A stretch of 7,035 nt of DNA from positions 1-7,035 of the forward strand of contig JANXZD010000332.1 of assembly GCA_025355705.1 (NCBI GenBank), written 5' to 3'. Positions within the stretch are counted from its first letter, which is position 1, and every line of letters begins with the position of its first letter. Shown here in pieces: positions 1 through 5,847 of this stretch. The notes beneath the pieces are model-generated. The model was not told the origin of the DNA, ran no database searches, and saw nothing but the letters and a program-made list of their open reading frames with translations. Position numbers and translations under genes: made by a program. Source of the stretch: Bacteroidota bacterium. GTDB lineage: Bacteria > Bacteroidota > Ignavibacteria > UBA10030 > UBA8401.

Positions 1-129
1 CAAGAATCTGTCAGAGAAGGCATTCGACGGATATATAACGATAAACATCAAAAAATCTTAACTTTTTAATAAAATTTTTATACCACTTATTTTACACGCG
101 AAACAACTACTAAATTTCTTGTGCCCTAT

Positions 130-153
130 CTCCGTTCCTTCGTTCCTTTGCAT
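130..153. repeat. 8-nt periodic tract, possible degenerate repeat arm
   Basis: Three consecutive 8-mers, CTCCGTTC (130-137), CTTCGTTC (138-145) and CTTTGCAT (146-153), share a CTYYG core. They resemble the 8-9-nt units of the hairpin repeats at 426-482 and 4383-4443. No clear opposite arm is visible; bases 93-108 are at best a loose match. It may be an eroded family member or a chance pyrimidine-rich tract. Confidence 0.25.
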
Positions 154-168
154 TTTTCAATGGTACCG

Positions 169-217
169 AAAAAATCACCACCGTGTGCAATAATAATTTT
201 TTTGACAAGTGGTGATT
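169..217 (-). terminator. Possible weak minus-strand terminator (9-bp inverted repeat plus T-run)
   Basis: AATCACCAC (173-181) and GTGGTGATT (209-217) are perfect inverted copies separated by 27 bases. Read on the minus strand, the second arm runs directly into a T-tract covering 172-169. This is terminator-like and could end the clpB transcript about 280 bases past its stop codon. The long loop and mixed-composition stem make it a weak candidate, and the AT-rich background raises the chance of coincidence. Confidence 0.25.
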
Positions 218-425
218 GGATGAACTGAGAGAGGGTTTCTTGAAAGTACGATTCAGGACTGAAAGGAAGAACAACGGTGATCATAAACGTTATTGCCTTT
301 GTAATGATTATTTGGAAGGTAAATTTCTATGGTAATATAAAAGGAAGATGAAGCGAAAGCAACCAGAAAGACGTGGCATTTCTTGCGGATTTTATGGAAA
401 CCAATAGCATTTCTTACTAAAATGA

Positions 426-482
426 ACCACATAGGCATATAGAAACATAGTCTTACTATCTGACCTTATGTGTCTATGTAGT
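426..482. repeat. Imperfect hairpin repeat, copy A, downstream of clpB
   Basis: The left arm is three units of 9, 8 and 8 nt: ACCACATAG (426-434), GCATATAG (435-442) and AAACATAG (443-450). A 14-nt loop follows, then a two-unit right arm, CTTATGTGT (465-473) and CTATGTAGT (474-482). The outer units pair in 8 of 9 positions, the inner units pair partly, and the middle left unit bulges out. The element begins 11 nt past the clpB stop codon on the minus strand. Its architecture matches copy B at 4383-4443, although the unit ending is ATAG here and AAAG there. It could act as a 3' hairpin stabilising or ending the clpB mRNA, or be a small dispersed repeat; neither role is shown. Confidence 0.7.
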
Positions 483-493
483 TTAAAAAATTA

Positions 494-3133
494 TTAACTG
501 AGTTTCTTAAATACCAGCTTTCCTTCCCCTTCCATCCCCAGCTCGATCGCATCTCCATCGTTGATCTCACCGGCTAAAATCTTTGTCGACAATGCATCAA
601 TGATATATTTCTGGATTGTACGTTTTAACGGACGTGCGCCGTAACTCGGATCGTATCCCAAACGCGCAATCCATTCTTTTGCATCATCCGTAACAACAAG
701 CGTCATTTCTTTTTTCGCCAGCATGTGATCAAGACGTTTCAATTGAATATCAACCACCTTCTTGATATCGTTTCGCGTGAGCGGTTTAAAAAGGATCACT
801 TCGTCGATACGATTCAAAAATTCCGGGCGGATCGTTTGTCGCAGTAAGTGGTTCAATTGCGAACGGAGATCGCCCGCAAAGTTCTGCCAATCTTCATCAG
901 ATTTCACCTGTGCCATTCGTTCCTGTATCAAATGGGAACCAAGATTCGACGTCATGATCACGATCGTATTCTTAAAGTTCACTGTCCGTCCTTGCGAATC
1001 GGTCAGCCGTCCTTCGTCCAATAATTGAAGAAGAATATTGAACACTTCCGGATGCGCTTTTTCAATCTCATCAAGCAGAACAACAGAATACGGTTTTCTC
1101 CTCACCGCTTCTGTCAATTGTCCCCCTTCTTCGTAACCGACATATCCCGGCGGCGCACCAATAAGACGCGAGACGGAATGTTTTTCCATATACTCGCTCA
1201 TATCAATTCGCACCATTGCATTTTCATCGTTGAACAATAGTTCGGCGAGCGATCGCGCAAGTTCTGTCTTTCCAACTCCGGTCGTTCCAAGAAAGATGAA
1301 CGAACCAATCGGACGTTTTTCATCCTGCAATCCGGCACGGCTTCGTCTGATCGCGTCTGCAACTGCTTTTACGGCTTCTTCCTGATTCACCATTCGTTCA
1401 TGAATTTTATCTTCAAGATGAAGAAGTTTCGAGCGCTCGCTTTCCAACATTCGTGTTACGGGAATGCCTGTCCACTTCGAAACGATCTCAGCGATATCTT
1501 CCGCATCGACTTCTTCTTTAAGCATTTTTTGCGTTTTCTGAAGTTCGGAAAGTTTCCCGGTTGCATCTTTTAATTTTTTTTCCAGAGTTGCCAGTGTTCC
1601 GTATCGAAGCTCGGCAACTTTTCCAAGATCTCCTTCCCGCTCTTGTTTATCCGCTTCGATCTTTACATTCTCGATCTCTTCTTTCATCGTGCGAATGGAT
1701 TGAATAAGATGTTTCTCATTTTCCCAATGCAAACGGAGTACGCTCCGTTTTTGATTCAACTCTGCAAGATCTTTTTCTATTTCTTCAATATGAGATGTTA
1801 TGGCAAGACGATCAGCATCGTTCGTATATTCTGCAGAAAGTTCACGACGCACCGCTTCACGCTCGATCTCAAGTTGTTTTACTTTACGTTCGATGTCATC
1901 CAGTTCTTCCGGCATCGAATCGATCTCGATCCGCAATTTTGCAGCAGCTTCATCAACAAGATCGATCGCTTTATCAGGAAGAAATCTATCCGAAATGTAT
2001 CGATGACTTAATTGAGCGGCGGCAACGATCGCTCCGTCGGTGATCCGAACACCGTGATGCACTTCATATCGTTCCGCAAGTCCGCGCAGAATAGAAATGG
2101 TATCTTCAACACTCGGTTCATCAACTAGCACAGGTTGAAATCTCCGCTCAAGCGCCGGATCTTTTTCGATGTATTTGTGGTATTCATCAAGTGTCGTCGC
2201 ACCAATCGCACGCAGATCACCCCGTGCGAGTGCAGGTTTCAGCATATTGGCAGCATCAACAGAACCTTGCGCTGATCCTGCACCGACAAGTGTATGAAGT
2301 TCATCAATAAAGAGAATGATCTCTCCGTTGGACTCTTCAACTTCTTTCAGTACTGCTTTCAATCGCTCTTCGAATTGTCCGCGAAAACTTGCACCGGCAA
2401 TCAGCGCCGCCATATCAAGCGCAACAATTCGTTTTGATTTAAGACTTTCCGGAACATCGCCGGAAATGATTCTATGAGCGAGACCTTCGGCAATCGCCGT
2501 TTTTCCGACACCGGGCTCGCCGATAAGCATCGGATTATTTTTTGTCCGGCGTGATAAGACTTGCAATACACGACGAATCTCATCTTCCCGTCCGATAACA
2601 GGATCGAGTTTTCCTTTTCGTGCAAGATCGTTCAAATCGCGTCCGAATTTTTCAAGCGATTGATATTTGTCTTCGGGATTCTGATCTGTAACACGCTGCG
2701 TTCCACGAACATCTTTCAATGCTTTCAACACACCAACTTTTGTTACACCTTGATCAACAAGTAATTTCACTCCGGCGTTGTTCTTTTGTTCAAGCAACGC
2801 AAGAAGCAAATGTTCCGTACTGACGTATTCGTCCTTCAGGTTTTCTGTTTCCTTTTGCGCTTGTTCTAACACTTTTTGAAACGAAGTGGAAGCAAACTGC
2901 TGTCCTCCGGTTACTTTCGGCAATTTTTCTACAACTTCGTTTATCTTTATTTTGATGTAATTAACATTTGCACCAAGTTTTTGCAGTAATGGCGTAACAA
3001 TTCCTTGAGCGTCCTGCACCAACGCCGCAAGGAGATGCTCCGGCTCGAGCGATTGGTTGCCGTACGATGTGGCAATCTCCTGCGCATTCTGCACAGCTTC
3101 TTGTGATTTTATTGTAAATTTATTGAAGTTCAT
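494..3133 (-). CDS. clpB: ATP-dependent disaggregase ClpB (Hsp104 family)
   Basis: Complete 879-residue ClpB, a cytoplasmic hexameric AAA+ machine that pulls proteins out of aggregates together with DnaK, DnaJ and GrpE. In order: Clp N-domain (about 1-145); first ATPase domain with Walker A GEPGVGKT (205-212), Walker B ending D277-E278 and arginine fingers R330/R331; coiled-coil M-domain (about 405-535); second ATPase domain with Walker A GTTGVGKT (616-623), Walker B ending D688-E689, Arg finger R775 and sensor-2 motif GARPLKR (832-838). Pore loops are GASFRG (Phe250 where E. coli has Tyr) and GYVG with Tyr664. There is no ClpP-binding loop. It is about 22 residues longer than E. coli ClpB, mostly in the M-domain and in the second ATPase domain before R775. 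The ATG is fixed by the N-domain start; upstream only a poor Shine-Dalgarno match is seen. It lies 112 nt after the trypsin-fold gene, and no CIRCE or clear heat-shock promoter was found. Identification is very secure. Confidence 0.98.
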   Translation of the reverse strand: MNFNKFTIKSQEAVQNAQEIATSYGNQSLEPEHLLAALVQDAQGIVTPLLQKLGANVNYIKIKINEVVEKLPKVTGGQQFASTSFQKVLEQAQKETENLKDEYVSTEHLLLALLEQKNNAGVKLLVDQGVTKVGVLKALKDVRGTQRVTDQNPEDKYQSLEKFGRDLNDLARKGKLDPVIGREDEIRRVLQVLSRRTKNNPMLIGEPGVGKTAIAEGLAHRIISGDVPESLKSKRIVALDMAALIAGASFRGQFEERLKAVLKEVEESNGEIILFIDELHTLVGAGSAQGSVDAANMLKPALARGDLRAIGATTLDEYHKYIEKDPALERRFQPVLVDEPSVEDTISILRGLAERYEVHHGVRITDGAIVAAAQLSHRYISDRFLPDKAIDLVDEAAAKLRIEIDSMPEELDDIERKVKQLEIEREAVRRELSAEYTNDADRLAITSHIEEIEKDLAELNQKRSVLRLHWENEKHLIQSIRTMKEEIENVKIEADKQEREGDLGKVAELRYGTLATLEKKLKDATGKLSELQKTQKMLKEEVDAEDIAEIVSKWTGIPVTRMLESERSKLLHLEDKIHERMVNQEEAVKAVADAIRRSRAGLQDEKRPIGSFIFLGTTGVGKTELARSLAELLFNDENAMVRIDMSEYMEKHSVSRLIGAPPGYVGYEEGGQLTEAVRRKPYSVVLLDEIEKAHPEVFNILLQLLDEGRLTDSQGRTVNFKNTIVIMTSNLGSHLIQERMAQVKSDEDWQNFAGDLRSQLNHLLRQTIRPEFLNRIDEVILFKPLTRNDIKKVVDIQLKRLDHMLAKKEMTLVVTDDAKEWIARLGYDPSYGARPLKRTIQKYIIDALSTKILAGEINDGDAIELGMEGEGKLVFKKLS

Positions 3134-3205
3134 TTTGATAGCTTTAAGATATTTTCACTTTTTTCTGTAACTGAATTCCCGCCGGAGTGACAATGGTTCT
3201 ACATT

Positions 3206-3232
3206 CTTTACGTTCTTCCTGCTCTTCGCGGT
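3206..3232. repeat. Degenerate 9-nt periodic repeat arm
   Basis: Three tandem 9-mers each begin with CTT: CTTTACGTT (3206-3214), CTTCCTGCT (3215-3223) and CTTCGCGGT (3224-3232). The last resembles the stop-proximal unit CTCTGTGGT of the hairpin repeat at 4383-4443, and the tract sits 13 nt past the stop of the trypsin-fold gene, much like the 10-11 nt of the two full copies. No matching opposite arm was found between 3134 and 3205, so this would be a half-element. The similarity is by eye and could be chance. Confidence 0.4.
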
Positions 3233-3245
3233 AAATGTTTTAGGT

Positions 3246-4118
3246 TTATTTTAATCTCGCATTTTGCATTCGTGTAAATTCTTTTTCTCTTTCTTTAACT
3301 ACTGCAGGTATCATCAGTAGTTCGGATAATTTATATGCAGGAACTACACTGACGAGTCCGTTATTTTGGTTACTCTCTCCATAATTTCCTGAGACTACCC
3401 CGACTAGAAATAATTTAGCAGGGAGATAGAAATTTCCGGTATCTTTTGCTGCAGGAGTATAGTAATAGAGCGGAGAACCATTACTTCCCTTTGACAGTTC
3501 AGTTTCAACCAAGTACAGTTCGGTATATCCCTTGTCGGTTAAATAATTTTCATCCGACATCTGAGCAATTTTACCAAATCTCACAACCGGAATATTCTTA
3601 AAAGTTCCAATGTGCGAAGCCAATATGCCCGTATGGAAAACTTCATCTCCTTCCGTGATATTCTCTCTTTTGATGAAATCCATCGGTGCGATCATTCCAA
3701 CGGGAGTGAATAAGAAATCGTATCTGTTCAAATCCGGATATGCTGGAACGATCGCAAGATCAACGGTCGAATCCGGATGCAGGAAATATCTTGGCGCTCC
3801 ATTTTCAAGCAACGGAACGTTCAAAGTGTCAGAGTATCCATCTTTTCTGTTGATCCGGATATACACCGTATCAAAGAAGGATCCATTACTTTTCTTCAGC
3901 GTATTTTTTACAGTAACCAAGTAGCCGAAATTTGCCGTATCAGCATTTTGATTTGCTTTGAGTAAAACAAAAAAACCGGTCCCTTGTGGAATTAATCGTT
4001 TGCTCGAATCTTTCACAAAAATAAATGCAATTGATTTTTTAACCTGTGATGGAATTTTTGCCGCAAGTGATAATGAAACTGCCAGCAATAAAGCGAGTAA
4101 TAGATATTTTGTTTTCAT
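3246..4118 (-). CDS. Secreted trypsin-fold protein, probably a catalytically inactive protease
   Basis: A 290-residue exported protein. Residues 1-19 form a signal peptide (Lys2/Lys4, a Leu/Ala-rich core, likely cut after SLA at 17-19); no lipobox Cys is present. The remainder follows the chymotrypsin/HtrA fold pattern: GTGFFV (46-51), YLVTV (66-70) before the catalytic His position, VDLAI (119-123) carrying the catalytic Asp (D120), EGDEVFHTG (156-164), the GxSGxP region (211-216), and LVGVVSG (238-244) followed by LVSVVPA (255-261). His is replaced by Asn72, and the nucleophile position in GSNGSP is Asn213, with Ser one residue earlier. Only Asp appears kept, so peptide cleavage is unlikely; binding or scaffolding in the envelope is a better guess. 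The ATG is supported by GGAAG 8 nt upstream. It follows the small membrane protein by 33 nt and is probably co-transcribed with it. No PDZ domain is visible. The fold assignment is fairly secure; the function is unknown. Confidence 0.85.
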   Translation of the reverse strand: MKTKYLLLALLLAVSLSLAAKIPSQVKKSIAFIFVKDSSKRLIPQGTGFFVLLKANQNADTANFGYLVTVKNTLKKSNGSFFDTVYIRINRKDGYSDTLNVPLLENGAPRYFLHPDSTVDLAIVPAYPDLNRYDFLFTPVGMIAPMDFIKRENITEGDEVFHTGILASHIGTFKNIPVVRFGKIAQMSDENYLTDKGYTELYLVETELSKGSNGSPLYYYTPAAKDTGNFYLPAKLFLVGVVSGNYGESNQNNGLVSVVPAYKLSELLMIPAVVKEREKEFTRMQNARLK

Positions 4119-4126
4119 TAAGATTT

Positions 4127-4131
4127 CTTCC
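4127..4131 (-). promoter_or_regulatory. Ribosome binding site of the trypsin-fold gene
   Basis: GGAAG read on the minus strand lies 8 nt before the ATG at 4118-4116, inside the 33-nt gap after the small membrane protein gene. It supports this start and separate translation of the second gene in the pair. Confidence 0.6.
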
Positions 4132-4151
4132 GTTAATTCCTGAATGATTGA

Positions 4152-4367
4152 TTATTTATCTTCATCGGTTGTTTGACCAAATTGTTTTTTACCAGCTTTT
4201 TCTTCAATAACAGTTTCCATTGCATTCCTTTTGTCCTGGTTCTGAAAATCGGAAAAGACCGATGCTGCGGCAAAGTTTCCTGAATTGCTCATTTTTTTAT
4301 TGATGATCGCCATGAGCAACGCAATTGCCAGCGCAATCAGAATTATCCAAACGAATAGATCCATCAT
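4152..4367 (-). CDS. Small single-span membrane protein, unknown function
   Basis: A 71-residue protein that I do not recognise. Residues 4-22 are an uninterrupted hydrophobic segment (Leu/Ile/Ala with Trp7). It is followed by NKK at 23-25, so by the positive-inside rule the N-terminus is outside and the tail of about 48 residues is cytoplasmic. The tail is polar and charged, with a likely helix around 36-61 (FSDFQNQDKR, then METVIEEKAGKK) and an acidic end TDEDK. Cys and His are absent. Two ATGs are adjacent; the first is preferred because GGAAG lies 10 nt upstream. The pattern of span plus charged tail, the good ribosome site and the 33-nt spacing to the trypsin-fold gene argue for a real gene. 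It could anchor or partner the neighbouring exported protein, but that rests on proximity only. The hairpin repeat 4383-4443 ends just before its ribosome site. Confidence 0.75.
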   Translation of the reverse strand: MMDLFVWIILIALAIALLMAIINKKMSNSGNFAAASVFSDFQNQDKRNAMETVIEEKAGKKQFGQTTDEDK

Positions 4368-4377
4368 AATATTTATT

Positions 4378-4382
4378 CTTCC
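4378..4382 (-). promoter_or_regulatory. Ribosome binding site deciding between two adjacent ATGs
   Basis: GGAAG on the minus strand is 10 nt before the first ATG (4367-4365) and 13 nt before the second (4364-4362), favouring the first. It abuts the outer arm of the hairpin repeat, so folding of the repeat could affect its accessibility (inference). Confidence 0.55.
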
Positions 4383-4443
4383 ACCACAAAGTCACGAAGA
4401 CACAAAGAACACTTAAAATTCTCCGGCTTTGTGTCTCTGTGGT
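4383..4443. repeat. Imperfect hairpin repeat, copy B, between serA and the small membrane gene
   Basis: The left arm has units ACCACAAAG (4383-4391), TCACGAAG (4392-4399) and ACACAAAG (4400-4407). After a 19-nt loop the right arm has CTTTGTGT (4427-4434) and CTCTGTGGT (4435-4443). The inner units pair perfectly (8 of 8), the outer in 8 of 9, and the middle left unit is unpaired. It starts 10 nt after the serA stop and fills most of the 86-nt gap. No T-run follows in the minus direction, so it does not look like a standard terminator; an mRNA hairpin between cistrons or a mobile palindromic repeat fits better. Similar CACAAAG-type motifs recur between genes in many environmental bacteria, from general memory. 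Confidence 0.75.
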
Positions 4444-4453
4444 TAATAATAAA

Positions 4454-5653
4454 CTACAGTTTTACCACCTGGGCCTGTATCACTTCATTTATTCGCCCAA
4501 CAATCGAAGCGATCGTTGAAGCAGACGGTTGAGCATTTAATTTTAATGTACAGCAGGCAGTTTGTGTTCCTTCAAAGATCAAATTCTCAACTTCTTGAAT
4601 ATTGATCTCCGCTGATTTCAGATCGTTGAACACATTTGCAAGCACTCCCGGTTTATCATAATGCCGTATAACCATTTGATATTTTGCAGCCGTTACTTTT
4701 GCTTTGTTCACCCAATTCCTCACCGTTCCGCGTTCTTTGTATTGTTTAATGATCGCTACCGTTTCATCCGCAATTGCATTCTGTGCCTGTTCCGTTGAAG
4801 CACCGATGTGATGTGTTCCATACACATTGGGAAGCGAAGCAAGTTTATTTGTGAACGGAGATGATGTATCTTCCGGTTCATCGGAAAAGACATCCGCACC
4901 GACACGGATCTTTCCTGATTTAGCCGCTTCAAACAATGCTTCTTCGTCAACAACTTCCCAGCGTGATGTGTTCAAAAATATCGCATTCGGTTTCATCATC
5001 GCAATCAATTCTTTGGTGATGATCTTTTTTGTTTCTGGTTTTAGTGCGAGATGAATTGAAATAACATCGCAGGCCGGAATCATTTCTTCAAGAAACTCAG
5101 CCCGTTCAATTCCATAGTTATCCGCATTCTCTTGTGTCAATGAACGTGACCATGCAATGACTCGCATACCAAATGCATTTGCTCGTCGGATAAATCCTTG
5201 ACCGATCTGCCCGACACCAATAACACCGACCGTCTTTCCAAAAATCCCATCGGCTTTGGAATATTCACTCTTGTTCCATTTTGAATTCCGTAAATCAACA
5301 ACATTGTCTGGTATTTTTCTGTCAATCGATAGAAGCAGTCCCATCGCAAGTTCTGCAACAGCAATGGAATTTTTCCCGGGACAATTTGAGACATAGATTC
5401 CGCGTGCATTCGCAGTTTTCATATCAATATTGTTTACACCTGCACCGGCACGGATGATCAGTGAAAGATTTTTTGCAGATGAAATACAATCAGCGCGGAC
5501 TTCTGTGGAACGTACAACGAGAACATCGGCATCGTCGACTGCGATTGCAAGTTCTTCCGCTTTAAGCTTTGGTTTATTAACAACCTGCACACCAAGCGCA
5601 GTAAGATTATCAATTGTCGATTGTGGAAGTGAATCTGCTATAAGGACTTTCAT
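4454..5653 (-). CDS. serA: D-3-phosphoglycerate dehydrogenase with C-terminal ACT domain
   Basis: A 399-residue cytoplasmic 2-hydroxyacid dehydrogenase, expected to oxidise 3-phosphoglycerate to 3-phosphohydroxypyruvate, the first step of serine synthesis. The split substrate-binding domain covers about 1-95 and 285-310. The Rossmann domain has GVGQIG (146-151). The catalytic triad is R231, E259 (in DVFSDEP) and H282 (in HHIGAST). The ACT domain (about 326-399, starting near HYDKPGVLANVF) is the usual serine-feedback site. Length and layout match the E. coli type (410 residues), without the extra domain of the longer ~530-residue form. Two oddities: Trp232 replaces the near-invariant Gly after R231, and the second strand of the Rossmann fold ends in AWSR (167-170) without the usual NAD-binding acidic residue. 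AAAGGA lies 8 nt before the ATG. The dnaK terminator upstream suggests its own promoter. A glyoxylate/hydroxypyruvate reductase role is possible, but the ACT domain favours SerA. Confidence 0.92.
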   Translation of the reverse strand: MKVLIADSLPQSTIDNLTALGVQVVNKPKLKAEELAIAVDDADVLVVRSTEVRADCISSAKNLSLIIRAGAGVNNIDMKTANARGIYVSNCPGKNSIAVAELAMGLLLSIDRKIPDNVVDLRNSKWNKSEYSKADGIFGKTVGVIGVGQIGQGFIRRANAFGMRVIAWSRSLTQENADNYGIERAEFLEEMIPACDVISIHLALKPETKKIITKELIAMMKPNAIFLNTSRWEVVDEEALFEAAKSGKIRVGADVFSDEPEDTSSPFTNKLASLPNVYGTHHIGASTEQAQNAIADETVAIIKQYKERGTVRNWVNKAKVTAAKYQMVIRHYDKPGVLANVFNDLKSAEINIQEVENLIFEGTQTACCTLKLNAQPSASTIASIVGRINEVIQAQVVKL

Positions 5654-5661
5654 ACGATTTT

Positions 5662-5667
5662 TCCTTT
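5662..5667 (-). promoter_or_regulatory. Ribosome binding site of serA
   Basis: AAAGGA read on the minus strand, 8 nt before the ATG at 5653-5651. This is the clearest Shine-Dalgarno sequence in the window and fixes the start at the MKVLIADS N-terminus typical of the family. Confidence 0.7.
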
Positions 5668-5704
5668 ATGAAACGTACATCATTATTCGAATATGTGTTA
5701 CGTT

Positions 5705-5733
5705 AAAGTACGCCCTTTTTACCGCCTCATCAA
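5705..5733 (-). promoter_or_regulatory. Candidate serA promoter
   Basis: On the minus strand TTGATG (5733-5728) and TACTTT (5710-5705) are 17 nt apart, about 50 nt before serA and downstream of the dnaK terminator. Spacing suits a primary-sigma promoter, but the -10 match is poor. An overlapping alternative is TTGTCA followed 18 nt later by TAAAAA. Position is the best argument; sequence support is weak. Confidence 0.3.
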
Positions 5734-5786
5734 ACCTAATGACAATTAAAATAATCATCTACTACATCAAACGCTTTGATATAATA

Positions 5787-5810
5787 AAAGCGAGGAATGA
5801 CCCTCGCCTT
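5787..5810 (-). terminator. Rho-independent terminator of dnaK
   Basis: GCGAGG (5790-5795) and CCTCGC (5802-5807) form a 6-bp GC-rich stem with a 6-nt loop; three flanking positions can add A-T pairs around one mismatch. Read on the minus strand the stem is followed by TTTTATTAT. It lies about 40 nt past the dnaK stop codon and separates dnaK from serA. Confidence 0.8.
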
Positions 5811-5847
5811 TATAGTTTTTCTCGGTAACTGAAGCAGTTTATTGATA

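Larger units (their letters stand above)
1..425. other. Left-edge intergenic region without a convincing gene
   Basis: No reading frame here looks like a real protein. On the plus strand two frames are open from the left edge: one ends with TAA at 67-69 after 22 codons, the other with TAA at 59-61 after 19 codons. Either could be the tail of a gene lying to the left, but neither tail is recognisable. Bases 60-120 are very AT-rich. The rest holds an 8-nt periodic tract (130-153) and a 9-bp inverted repeat (173-217), listed separately. A 61-codon minus-strand frame (253-438) starts inside the clpB-distal repeat and has no recognisable motif, so it is treated as chance. Confidence 0.5.

Noticed and set aside
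1..69. C-terminal end of a plus-strand gene entering from the left
   Set aside because: Two competing frames are open (stops at 59-61 and 67-69) and neither tail is recognisable, so no gene was called; sequence further left would settle it.
253..438. 61-codon minus-strand open frame downstream of clpB
   Set aside because: It begins inside hairpin repeat copy A, has no recognisable motif, and no good ribosome site was seen; most likely a chance frame.
426..482. CRISPR array made of the short periodic units
   Set aside because: Units are only 8-9 nt with no spacers, arranged as two opposing arms of a hairpin; no cas genes are present.
1643..2043. Plus-strand open frames of 82-122 codons inside clpB
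   Set aside because: They lie opposite an intact, clearly coding clpB and have no independent signals; shadows of codon usage on the other strand.
3134..3245. CIRCE or sigma-32-type heat-shock promoter before clpB
   Set aside because: No TTAGCACTC/GAGTGCTAA inverted repeat and no CTTGAA-type -35 with a matching -10. A TTGTCA followed 17 nt later by TTACAG was seen, but the -10 match is too poor.
5430..5828. 132-codon plus-strand frame covering the serA start and the serA-dnaK gap
   Set aside because: It overlaps serA, the promoter region and the dnaK terminator, and its protein shows no family features.
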